This document shows, one piece after another, positions 40,211-48,601 of a stretch of 48,601 bases of DNA. This DNA is from Acidisphaera sp. S103. GTDB taxonomy: Bacteria > Pseudomonadota > Alphaproteobacteria > Acetobacterales > Acetobacteraceae. A model generated the notes under the pieces. The model was not told the DNA's origin, did no database searches, and was given only the letters and a program-made list of their open reading frames with translations. Position 1 is the first letter of the stretch. Each line of letters opens with the position of its first letter. Location: positions 1 through 48,601 of the forward strand of contig NZ_LMUJ01000104.1 in assembly GCF_009765975.1 (NCBI RefSeq), read 5' to 3'. The translations under genes were made by a program, and so were the position numbers.

Positions 40211-42157
40211 ATGGGCTGGTTGCAGAAACTGATCGAGACCTATGATGTCTGTGCCGGTGCTGATCAGTTTGCGGCGAACTCGCTGCCGCCGATCAGCCAC
40301 ACGCCGCAGCAGGCGCATATCGAAATCGTCATCGACGAACACGGCAATTTCCGACGCGCCCGCATCCTGCAAAAGGAAGAAGCGCTCATCCCTGCCACGG
40401 AAGAGTCAGCCGGTCGTGTTGGCACCAAGCCGCCGCCCCATCCGTTCTGCGACAAGATCCAGTATGTCGCGGCCGATTATCCCACCCATGGTGGTGCCAA
40501 GCCCTCGTTTCATACCGAGTATCTCGAACAGCTAACCGCCTGGTGCGTGTCACCCTTCGCTCACCCGAAGGCACAAGCGGTGCTCGACTACGTCCGGCGC
40601 GGCAGGGTGGTCAGTGATCTGGTCAGGGAACAGCTACTCTATCTCGATAGTGACGGCACGTTGCTAACTCAATGGCCGGCCGGCGCACCGAAGCCGGACA
40701 TTTTCCGATTTCTGCCCGCCGGCAATACCGATCAGGGCAACGCATTTATCCGTTGGCAGGTCGAGATTCTCCATGACCCAGCATCGACGATTGCCTACCG
40801 GCATGTTGTTGATGGTGGGAGTCAGATGGTCGCCGGTGATCCCGATCTGCAATCCGCATGGGTCCGATTCAATGCCTCGCAGATGCAGCAAGAGGGTCTA
40901 TGCATGGCTTCCGGCGAAGCCGGGGTAGCACTGGCCGGAAGCCATCCGAAGCGTCTTCGCCATCCGGGCGACGGTGCCAAGCTGATCAGCTCCAACGACA
41001 AATCGGGCTTTACATTCCGCGGTCGATTTACCGACGATTCGGGCGATCAGGCATGCACTATCGGTTATGGGGCGTCCCAAAAGGCGCACCTTGCCCTGCG
41101 CTGGCTGATCGGCAGACAGGCCCACCGAAATGGCGACCAGGTCGTCGTCTCCTGGTCCGTGGGCGGGCAGGAGATTCCGGATCCGCTTGCTGATCCGTTC
41201 ACCCTGTTCGGGATCAGGGAGGCACCCGCCGAAACTGCCTATGAGGGCGATGCCGGACAAGCCTATGCCCTGGCCCTCAAGCTAAAGATAGCCGGGTATC
41301 TGTCACATCTGCCACCGTCGGCCAGCATCATTGTCATGGCGCTTGATTCGGCAACGCCGGGTCGCCTGTCCATCGTCTTTTATCGGGAGTTCGGCGGCGC
41401 CGAATTCCTCAACCGCATCGAAGCCTGGCACGAGTGGTTCGCGTGGCATCAGAAGTTCGGCAAGGACCGGAAATTCATCGGTGCGCCAACGCCCCGCGAT
41501 ATTGCCGAGGCCGCCTATGGTCCGGGTGTGGACGACCGACTGCGCAAGGCCTGTGTGGAGCGACTGTTGCCTTGTCTGGTCGATGGTCAACCCATACCGC
41601 GGGATCTCGTCGAAGCGACCTTCCGACGCGCGTCACGTCGTATTGGGTTGGAGGTTTGGGACTGGGAAAGGACACTCGGCGTCGCCTGCGCTTTGTTCCG
41701 CGGGTATCACCATCAACTGAAGCAAGGAAACTTTGCCATGGCGCTGGAGCCTGATCGCAACAGCCGTGACTATCTGTTCGGCCGCCTGCTCTCCTACGCC
41801 GACCATATCGAACAGCGCGCCCTACGCCTCGCCGGAGAACAGCGCGATACCAACGCGGCCAAATTGATGCAGCGCTTTGCCGATCACCCGTCCAGCACCT
41901 GGCGGCAGATCAACAGTCAGCTCGGGCCGTCCAGATCTCGCCTGCGTAGCCGCAGCCCAGGTTATTTACATCTGCTGGAGCAGCAAATCGACCAAATCTT
42001 TGGGCAGTTTCAAGGTGATGATTTCACCAATGACCGGAAACTGACCGCCGAATTCCTGCTGGGATACCACTGCCAGCGTGCCAATCTGAGCGCGCCAAAG
42101 CCCTCTGCGAACTCACCCGAATACCTTGCCTTATCCGATTCGGAGGAAACTTCATGA
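40211..42157 (+). CDS. cas8c: Cas8c (Csd1), large subunit of type I-C Cascade
   Basis: The 648-residue protein is the large subunit that recognises the PAM and starts R-loop formation. The N-terminus WLQKLIETYDVCAG and the segments KPPPHPFCDKIQYVAADYP and LHLALRWLIGRQAH-like are typical of Csd1. The C-terminal helical part is expected to give also the small subunit (Cas11c) by internal translation, as in known I-C systems; an internal start could lie around 41730-41750 (MALEPDRNSRDYLFGRLLSY), where the family small-subunit part begins. The ATG lies two bases after the cas5c stop and the stop overlaps cas7c (ATGA). Confidence 0.93.
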   Translation: MGWLQKLIETYDVCAGADQFAANSLPPISHTPQQAHIEIVIDEHGNFRRARILQKEEALIPATEESAGRVGTKPPPHPFCDKIQYVAADYPTHGGAKPSFHTEYLEQLTAWCVSPFAHPKAQAVLDYVRRGRVVSDLVREQLLYLDSDGTLLTQWPAGAPKPDIFRFLPAGNTDQGNAFIRWQVEILHDPASTIAYRHVVDGGSQMVAGDPDLQSAWVRFNASQMQQEGLCMASGEAGVALAGSHPKRLRHPGDGAKLISSNDKSGFTFRGRFTDDSGDQACTIGYGASQKAHLALRWLIGRQAHRNGDQVVVSWSVGGQEIPDPLADPFTLFGIREAPAETAYEGDAGQAYALALKLKIAGYLSHLPPSASIIVMALDSATPGRLSIVFYREFGGAEFLNRIEAWHEWFAWHQKFGKDRKFIGAPTPRDIAEAAYGPGVDDRLRKACVERLLPCLVDGQPIPRDLVEATFRRASRRIGLEVWDWERTLGVACALFRGYHHQLKQGNFAMALEPDRNSRDYLFGRLLSYADHIEQRALRLAGEQRDTNAAKLMQRFADHPSSTWRQINSQLGPSRSRLRSRSPGYLHLLEQQIDQIFGQFQGDDFTNDRKLTAEFLLGYHCQRANLSAPKPSANSPEYLALSDSEETS

Positions 42158-43011
42158 CTGTCCTACAGTACAAAATAGATTTTGCGCTGGTTTTGCGCGT
42201 CGCTAATGCCAATCCCAATGGCGATCCGCTCAACGGCAATCGTCCCCGGACGAGCTATGACGGCATCGGCGAAATTACTGATGTCTGTCTCAAGCGCAAG
42301 CTGCGTGACCGGTTGCAGGAGAGCGGCGAGGCAATCTATGTGCAGTCAGATGATCGTCGAATCGACGAGCACCGTAGCCTTGCGGAAAGAGCCAAGGCGG
42401 TCCTTGGCTCCAAGCTGGGCGGACCAGAGACGGTGGCGTTGGCTTGTCAAGCCTGGTTCGATGTCCGCGCCTTCGGCAATCTCTTTGCGATCAAGGCCGC
42501 TAAAAAGTCCAAAGCCAAAGCCGACGTCGGCGACGACAGCGAGAGCGATACCGGCATCTCGATCGGGATCCGCGGCCCGGTGACGCTGCAATCCGCTTTC
42601 AGCATTCAGCCCGTTGAGATCACGAGCACACAGATCACCAAGAGCGTCAGCGGTGAGGGTGACGGTACCAAGCGCGGCTCGGATACAATGGGTATGAAGC
42701 ACCGAGTCGATCACGGCATCTATCTCAGCTTCGGCAGCATCAACCCGCAGCTTGCGGAACGAACCAGCTTCAGCGGCGCGGACGCGGCGGTACTCAAAGC
42801 CATTCTGCCGAAATTGTTGGAGAATGATGCCTCCGCTGCCCGACCCGAGGGCAGCATGGAGGTGCTAAAGCTCGTTTGGTGGCAACATCCCAGCAAGTCC
42901 GGCCTGTGCTCGTCGGCCAAAGTGCATCGGTCACTGGCGGTCGATTCTGAAGGAAACGTCACGGTCACCAAAATCGATGGTCTCACCGAAGAGATTATCG
43001 ACGGCTTCTGA
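42154..43011 (+). CDS. cas7c: Cas7c (Csd2), backbone of type I-C Cascade
   Basis: The 285-residue protein forms the helical filament along the CRISPR RNA. The hallmark start is ANPNGDPLNGNRPRTSYDG, followed by VCLKRKLRDRLQ, and GIRGPVTLQSAFSIQPVEI and TMGMKHRVDHGIYLSFGSIN later on, all typical of the Csd2 family. AGGAGGA-like sequence (GGAGGAAAC) precedes the ATG, a strong start that fits the high demand for Cas7. It overlaps the cas8c stop by four bases. Confidence 0.95.
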   Translation: MTVLQYKIDFALVLRVANANPNGDPLNGNRPRTSYDGIGEITDVCLKRKLRDRLQESGEAIYVQSDDRRIDEHRSLAERAKAVLGSKLGGPETVALACQAWFDVRAFGNLFAIKAAKKSKAKADVGDDSESDTGISIGIRGPVTLQSAFSIQPVEITSTQITKSVSGEGDGTKRGSDTMGMKHRVDHGIYLSFGSINPQLAERTSFSGADAAVLKAILPKLLENDASAARPEGSMEVLKLVWWQHPSKSGLCSSAKVHRSLAVDSEGNVTVTKIDGLTEEIIDGF

Positions 43012-43040
43012 CACGGTAGCAGCGATACCATGGTACCGTC

Positions 43041-43655
43041 ATGATCGATCCCATAGCGATCAGCGCCCTCCAGCACTGGAGCTACTGCCCGCGCCAAGCG
43101 GCACTGATCCATCTCGACGACGTGTGGTCGGACAACCCGTTCACCATGCGCGGCAACATCCTGCACGAACGCGTCGACCAACCCGGCAGCGATCTGCGCG
43201 GCGACATCCGCGTGGAGCGCGCACTGCCGCTGTTCTCCCGCCGGCTCAACCTGTCCGGCCGAGCGGACGCGGTGGAGTTCCATCAGGACGGGCGAATTGT
43301 TCCGGTAGAATACAAATCCGGCCGCCGCAAGGCCCGCGCGGCCGATGATCTCCAACTCTGTGCCCAGGCACTCTGTCTGGAGGAAATGTTCGGCTGCTCG
43401 GTCCCGGAAGGCGCTATCTTCCATGCCCCCGACCGCAGGCGCCGTCCGGTCGTGTTCACCGCTGCGCTGCGCGCGACGGTGGGCCGCACAGTAGCGGACA
43501 TCGCTGCCATGCTCGCATCCCGCACCCTGCCGCCACCGGTGTATGACGCACGATGCAAGGACTGTTCACTTCTGCACCTATGCTTGCCTGAACTGCCGGC
43601 GCGACCGGCTGATCTGTTCACCCCGGCTCCGGAGGCAGCATGCGCGAGCTTTTGA
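43041..43655 (+). CDS. cas4: Cas4 exonuclease, type I-C
   Basis: The 204-residue protein is a Cas4 RecB-like nuclease with an iron-sulfur cluster. One Cys lies in WSYCPRQAALIHLDD (residue 16) and three lie near the C-terminus in ARCKDCSLLHLCLPE, the usual cluster ligands. The nuclease motif is GRADAVEFHQDG then VPVEYKSGRRK, with catalytic Asp, Glu and Lys. Cas4 trims prespacers and secures PAM-correct integration with Cas1-Cas2. It starts 29 bases after cas7c and its end overlaps the start of cas1 by 16 bases. Confidence 0.95.
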   Translation: MIDPIAISALQHWSYCPRQAALIHLDDVWSDNPFTMRGNILHERVDQPGSDLRGDIRVERALPLFSRRLNLSGRADAVEFHQDGRIVPVEYKSGRRKARAADDLQLCAQALCLEEMFGCSVPEGAIFHAPDRRRRPVVFTAALRATVGRTVADIAAMLASRTLPPPVYDARCKDCSLLHLCLPELPARPADLFTPAPEAACASF

Positions 43656-44668
43656 ACACACTCTACGTGCAGACTCAGGGCACCTATCTTCGTTTGCAAG
43701 GCGAGACGGTGGTGGCGGAGGTGGAGCGTGTCGAAAAACTCAAGATGCCACTGCACCACCTGGGCGCCGTGGTGGCATTCGGCAATGTCATGACCAGCCC
43801 ACACCTACTGGCGCGATGCGCAGATGACGGCCGCGCTTTCGTGTGGATGACCGAGTACGGGCGATTTAGAGCGCGGATGGAAGGCCCGCGCTCCGGCAAC
43901 GTGCTGCTGCGTCGCGCGCAGCATCGTGCGGTGGACGACCCGAACGCCACGCTGGCACTGGCGCGCGGCTCGGTCGCGGGCAAAGTACAGAATGCGCGGC
44001 TATATCTTTTGCGGGCGGCGCGCGATGCGTCGGAGGAAGCAGCGGCTGCCTTGCGCATCGCCGCCGCTCGGCTGGAACGCTGCCTCTACGATGCGTCTCT
44101 GGCTGGCGATCTCGACAGGCTTCGCGGTGCGGAGGGCGAGGCAGCCGCAGTGTATTTCGACATGATACCGAATTTGCTGCGAGTGCCCGATCCTGAATTC
44201 AAATGGAACGGTCGTAACCGCCGCCCACCGCTTGACCCCGTCAATGCGTTGCTATCATTCCTCTATGCATTACTGACTAATGACTGCGTGTCAGCGGTGG
44301 AAGCTGCGGGCCTCGACCCACAGATCGGCTTCCTGCATGCGCTACGCCCGGGCCGGCCGTCACTGGCGCTTGATCTGATGGAGGAATTCCGCCCCCTGAT
44401 GGCGGATCGCGTGGCATTCGCGCTGATCAACCGCCGGCAAGTCCAGCCGACGGATTTTTCACGGCGAGAGGGAGGGGCAGTGGAGTTGTCCGAGCGTGCG
44501 CGAAAGGATGTTCTCGCCGCCTATCAACGGCGCAAGCAGGATGAATTGGCGCATCCTCTGCTGGCCGAGCCGATGCCGCTTGGCTTAGCGCCCCTGTTGC
44601 AAGCGCGCATCTTGGCACGAGCTATTCGCGGCGATACTCCGGCCTATACGCCGTTTGTCCCACGGTGA
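43640..44668 (+). CDS. cas1: Cas1 integrase, type I-C
   Basis: The 342-residue protein is the integrase of the adaptation complex. The N-terminal beta domain starts RELLNTLYVQTQGTYLRLQG. The catalytic Glu is in the segment RLRGAEGEAAAVYFDMIPNL, the His in GFLHALRPGRPSLALDL and the acidic residue in LMEEFRPLMADR, giving the expected Glu-His-Asp/Glu set. The length is usual for type I-C. It is translationally coupled to cas4. Confidence 0.96.
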   Translation: MRELLNTLYVQTQGTYLRLQGETVVAEVERVEKLKMPLHHLGAVVAFGNVMTSPHLLARCADDGRAFVWMTEYGRFRARMEGPRSGNVLLRRAQHRAVDDPNATLALARGSVAGKVQNARLYLLRAARDASEEAAAALRIAAARLERCLYDASLAGDLDRLRGAEGEAAAVYFDMIPNLLRVPDPEFKWNGRNRRPPLDPVNALLSFLYALLTNDCVSAVEAAGLDPQIGFLHALRPGRPSLALDLMEEFRPLMADRVAFALINRRQVQPTDFSRREGGAVELSERARKDVLAAYQRRKQDELAHPLLAEPMPLGLAPLLQARILARAIRGDTPAYTPFVPR

Positions 44669-44672
44669 GATC

Positions 44673-44966
44673 ATGGCGGACTATCTGGTAAGCTACGATG
44701 TTGAGACGACCACCCGCGAGGGGCGGCGCCGATTGCGCCGCGTTGCCAAAGTATGCGAGGACTATGGCCAACGAGTGCAGCTTTCGGTGTTTGAGTGCCG
44801 ATTGGACGATACCCTGTTCGAGACGTTCCTGGCGCGGGCGACCGGCGAAATCAATGGCCAGCATGACAGCCTACGCATCTATCGTCTTCCGGCAGAGCGG
44901 ACGACCGCGGTGCGCGTGTTCGGCCGCGAGACGTGGCGCGATCCTGATGCTCCACTTGTTTTCTAG
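44673..44966 (+). CDS. cas2: Cas2, type I-C
   Basis: The 97-residue protein is the small dimeric partner of Cas1. It starts ADYLVSYDVETTTREGRRRL with the conserved Asp and continues RVAKVCEDYGQRVQLSVFEC. I prefer ATG 44673 (GGTGA just upstream) to an in-frame start at 44655. It is the last gene before the leader and array. Confidence 0.95.
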   Translation: MADYLVSYDVETTTREGRRRLRRVAKVCEDYGQRVQLSVFECRLDDTLFETFLARATGEINGQHDSLRIYRLPAERTTAVRVFGRETWRDPDAPLVF

Positions 44967-45143
44967 GCGCGAACCTCAAGCTGTGGCAAATTGCCCAGTA
45001 GTCCGCACGGTGGATTTACGCTTATGAATCAATGGTGCAGATGCTCTTTGACCCTTGTGAACCAGGTCTTGAGAACTCGACACTCCCCGCTCGCGAACCT
45101 GCCAAGTTATCTGCTTGAAATGGCTAGGAAAAGCGCACGGGGC
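44967..45143 (+). promoter_or_regulatory. CRISPR leader
   Basis: The 177 bases between the cas2 stop and the first repeat are not coding and are more AT-rich than the array. They should carry the array promoter and the sequences for leader-end integration. The proximal end, from GAACCTGCC near 45096 to the first repeat, is the part most likely to be read by the adaptation complex. A clear IHF-binding consensus was not found by eye. Confidence 0.75.
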
Positions 45144-48100
45144 GTCTCGGCCGGGCTTCGGCCCGGCCGCGGATTGAAACGCGTATTCAATCTTGCCGTC
45201 CTTCTTTCGCACGTGTCTCGGCCGGGCTTCGGCCCGGCCGCGGATTGAAACTTATTCCGATTCCAAACCATCCGAAGAAACCAGCGTCTCGGCCGGGCTT
45301 CGGCCCGGCCGCGGATTGAAACCGCTCGATCCGGTCAGCACGACACAGGCTGCACTCGTCTCGGCCGGGCTTCGGCCCGGCCGCGGATTGAAACAGGATG
45401 GTGGTGACGGAGGGCGAGATGATCGCGCCGTCTCGGCCGGGCTTCGGCCCGGCCGCGGATTGAAACTCGTTTGAGATGTCAGCGGTTGCTGGACGATCGG
45501 AGTCTCGGCCGGGCTTCGGCCCGGCCGCGGATTGAAACCTTAGCCTGCAACAGTGCTTCGGCCGCAGCGGCTCGTCTCGGCCGGGCTTCGGCCCGGCCGC
45601 GGATTGAAACCGATGAAGCTGCGTCCCTCGATCCGTCCCGCGCAAGTCTCGGCCGGGCTTCGGCCCGGCCGCGGATTGAAACATGGCTTCGGGGCCTCCG
45701 CCTTTGCGCCGTCCGCGTCTCGGCCGGGCTTCGGCCCGGCCGCGGATTGAAACTTTCGGTTCGGATACCGGGTCGTGATGTGCTTGCGGTCTCGGCCGGG
45801 CTTCGGCCCGGCCGCGGATTGAAACATTTGGCGGCGGCCAGAAAGTTCAGCGAGGACTACGTCTCGGCCGGGCTTCGGCCCGGCCGCGGATTGAAACGAG
45901 GACATGGAACGCGAAAGCCGCCGGCGGCTGAGGTCTCGGCCGGGCTTCGGCCCGGCCGCGGATTGAAACGTCTGTGCCTTAGCGTGGCTGTGCGTCGCTA
46001 TGCGGTCTCGGCCGGGCTTCGGCCCGGCCGCGGATTGAAACAAACCGCCTTGTGCTGCAAGACGCGGGACGACATCGTCTCGGCCGGGCTTCGGCCCGGC
46101 CGCGGATTGAAACCTGGGGCACGACCGCGACGCGGCGCTGCTCCGTGGTCTCGGCCGGGCTTCGGCCCGGCCGCGGATTGAAACAAGTGGGACGTTAACC
46201 TGGGCCACATGCTCATAGGTCTCGGCCGGGCTTCGGCCCGGCCGCGGATTGAAACCTGATAGTCCCATGCAGGCACACAACAGCCGCAATGTCTCGGCCG
46301 GGCTTCGGCCCGGCCGCGGATTGAAACGCGCTGCGCCAAGTACCACGCGGCACGGTCCTGGCGTCTCGGCCGGGCTTCGGCCCGGCCGCGGATTGAAACG
46401 CGCCGGACGCGGTGCCGGTGAAGGTGGCGCCAAAGTCTCGGCCGGGCTTCGGCCCGGCCGCGGATTGAAACATGTGCTCAACGTTCGCAGGGTCGATCAG
46501 TGTCCGTCTCGGCCGGGCTTCGGCCCGGCCGCGGATTGAAACACGTCGCATCGCCATTCTTCACCCAGCCATGCCAAAGTCTCGGCCGGGCTTCGGCCCG
46601 GCCGCGGATTGAAACGGGTGGTGAAGCCGGCGAAGTACACTGCAGCTTCCGTCTCGGCCGGGCTTCGGCCCGGCCGCGGATTGAAACGAATGACATCTGC
46701 CGCGGATCGGACGTGTAAAGCGTCTCGGCCGGGCTTCGGCCCGGCCGCGGATTGAAACGCCCAACGCCTCGACCGCATCGGCTGGACCTATCGTCTCGGC
46801 CGGGCTTCGGCCCGGCCGCGGATTGAAACACGACCCTCTCGGACGGCTCAGCGGTCACCGCCGAGTCTCGGCCGGGCTTCGGCCCGGCCGCGGATTGAAA
46901 CCCAACCGCTCCTGCGGGATGTCCGTCACTGCGGCGTCTCGGCCGGGCTTCGGCCCGGCCGCGGATTGAAACGCCTTCCGCGATGACGGCGCGCTCACCG
47001 TGTTGCCGTCTCGGCCGGGCTTCGGCCCGGCCGCGGATTGAAACCCCGTAGGCGAGCGGCACCCAATAATACATCGTGAGTCTCGGCCGGGCTTCGGCCC
47101 GGCCGCGGATTGAAACCCAATTCCATCGTCGCCAACACTCGCAGCAAGAGGTCTCGGCCGGGCTTCGGCCCGGCCGCGGATTGAAACAAGTCCGGCATCC
47201 GGCTCGGCAACGGACAGGTGCGTCTCGGCCGGGCTTCGGCCCGGCCGCGGATTGAAACACCTACGCGGTGCCGTCCGGCACCAGCACGCCGGGTCTCGGC
47301 CGGGCTTCGGCCCGGCCGCGGATTGAAACCTGACCGACGAAGGGCACTATACCAACATCATTGTCTCGGCCGGGCTTCGGCCCGGCCGCGGATTGAAACT
47401 TCTGTGCCCACGCCTTCCGCACGAACACGTCGTCGTCTCGGCCGGGCTTCGGCCCGGCCGCGGATTGAAACTTATTGTCGACGACACCGGGCTGCGCCTC
47501 GAACCGTCTCGGCCGGGCTTCGGCCCGGCCGCGGATTGAAACGTCAACGGCGGCGGCGTGGTAGACGTGTCCGAGAGTCTCGGCCGGGCTTCGGCCCGGC
47601 CGCGGATTGAAACCTCTACCCAGGCGATATCAAACCCCTCAAGGGATTGTCTCGGCCGGGCTTCGGCCCGGCCGCGGATTGAAACCGGAGCATCTGCGGC
47701 GTCCGGTCGTGCTTGCGCTCGTCTCGGCCGGGCTTCGGCCCGGCCGCGGATTGAAACACCACAGACACTAGGGCCGACCCGCCAGGGATCAGTCTCGGCC
47801 GGGCTTCGGCCCGGCCGCGGATTGAAACCCTTCGATGGTGCGGCCGGCAAAGAGCAGCATGGGTCTCGGCCGGGCTTCGGCCCGGCCGCGGATTGAAACA
47901 TACGATACTTTTCCTGACTGTGTGACCCGATCATGTCTCGGCCGGGCTTCGGCCCGGCCGCGGATTGAAACACACCTGGCTTGCCGTTCTATCCTCTGTT
48001 CTACCGTCTCGGCCGGACTTCGGCCCGGCCGCGGATTGAAACACCATCATCGCCACCGGCTTCGCGGCCGGCTAAGGTCTCGGCCGGGCTTCGGCCCGGC

Positions 48101-48601
48101 CGCGGATTGAAACATTCGCGGCGACTTGCGCGGTTCCCGCCGCTACACGTCTCGGCCGGGCTTCGGCCCGGCCGCGGATTGAAACCAGCGTGCCGGCCGA
48201 CGTCTGGACAAAACCAAGGAGTCTCGGCCGGGCTTCGGCCCGGCCGCGGATTGAAACTGCTGTTATCGCTGGACCATGCGAGCAAGATAGCGTCTCGGCC
48301 GGGCTTCGGCCCGGCCGCGGATTGAAACGTCGACAAGCAGTCTGCCAGTCGGAGCAACTTGGGTCTCGGCCGGGCTTCGGCCCGGCCGCGGATTGAAACG
48401 CTTCCTTGCCGCCATTGACGAAGGCCGCGACTGGGTCTCGGCCGGGCTTCGGCCCGGCCGCGGATTGAAACTGCTGTTATCGCTGGACCATGCGAGCAAG
48501 ATAGCGTCTCGGCCGGGCTTCGGCCCGGCCGCGGATTGAAACTGCTGTTATCGCTGGACCATGCGAGCAAGATAGCGTCTCGGCCGGGCTTCGGCCCGGC
48601 C
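45144..48601 (+). CRISPR. Type I-C CRISPR array, 49 repeats in window (last one cut by the window end)
   Basis: The repeat is 37 bp and starts at 45144, 45215, 45286, 45358 and so on, up to a partial copy at 48577-48601. There are 48 spacers of 34-36 bases. Within the repeat, positions 5-13 (CGGCCGGGC) and 18-26 (GCCCGGCCG) form a perfect 9-bp stem closed by a TTCG loop, and positions 27-37 (CGGATTGAAAC) give the 11-base 5' handle expected after Cas5c cutting. All copies I read are identical except that at 48006-48042, which has A for G in the stem. The repeat direction agrees with the leader being next to cas2. The spacer at 48258-48291 occurs again at 48472-48505 and 48543-48576. Open frames through the array, on both strands, are not genes. 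Confidence 0.98.

Noticed and set aside
45160..48570. Many open frames with repeated SAGLRPGRGLK or QSAAGPKPGRD units on both strands
   Set aside because: They are translations of the CRISPR repeat and spacers, not proteins; the 37-base repeat shifts frame regularly with spacer length.

Overview
This window is high-GC DNA of alphaproteobacterial character. The ISKra4, IS110, ISL3 and IS21 types, the HU/IHF proteins and the polyamine-type ABC operon with an M81 metallopeptidase suggest Rhodospirillales/Acetobacteraceae or Rhizobiales. This placement is an inference; no rRNA or housekeeping marker is present. Most of the window is accessory DNA, with one metabolic operon between a decayed insertion-sequence cluster and a defence island.

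Layout. (a) 820-5774: a surface-glycan style cluster on the plus strand with two methyltransferases (one FkbM type) and three GT2-like glycosyltransferases. (b) 5775-10135: nested transposon remnants, in order an IS110 5' fragment, an IS1111-type fragment, an intact ISKra4 element with terminal inverted repeats, an IS630 remnant and a frameshifted ISL3 remnant. (c) 10256-17115: an uptake/catabolic operon of two permeases, an ATPase, an M81 metallopeptidase, a SnoaL-like protein and a periplasmic binding protein, facing a LacI-type regulator that overlaps it tail to tail. (d) 17604-21368: a tyrosine recombinase, an IHF-beta-like and an HU-like protein, a site that closely resembles a XerCD dif site, and a WGR/nucleotidyltransferase-like pair, all genes on the minus strand. 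(e) 22201-23208: an esterase of the PF00756 type. (f) 23621-30879: an IS21 remnant whose istA start is cut by a Tn3-family transposon with 38-bp inverted repeats, carrying tnpA (frameshifted), tnpR and a GNAT acetyltransferase passenger. (g) 31227-31566: a miniature element with 39-bp terminal inverted repeats and res-like repeats inside. (h) 31587-36772: a three-gene operon of unknown function (small protein, Cys-rich protein, GHKL ATPase), an AbiEi/AbiEii system with a perfect 47-bp palindrome at its promoter, and a HigB/HigA pair. (i) 37008-48601: a complete type I-C CRISPR-Cas locus (cas3-cas5c-cas8c-cas7c-cas4-cas1-cas2), a leader, and an array of 49 repeats that runs off the window end.

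The right half from 31.6 kb therefore reads as a defence island: an unknown ATPase module, two toxin-antitoxin or abortive-infection modules and CRISPR-Cas on one strand, bordered on the left by Tn3-type mobile DNA. The strongest candidates for something undescribed are the three-gene operon at 31587-33816, the nucleotidyltransferase-like/WGR pair at 20118-21368, and the miniature Tn3-like element at 31227-31566.
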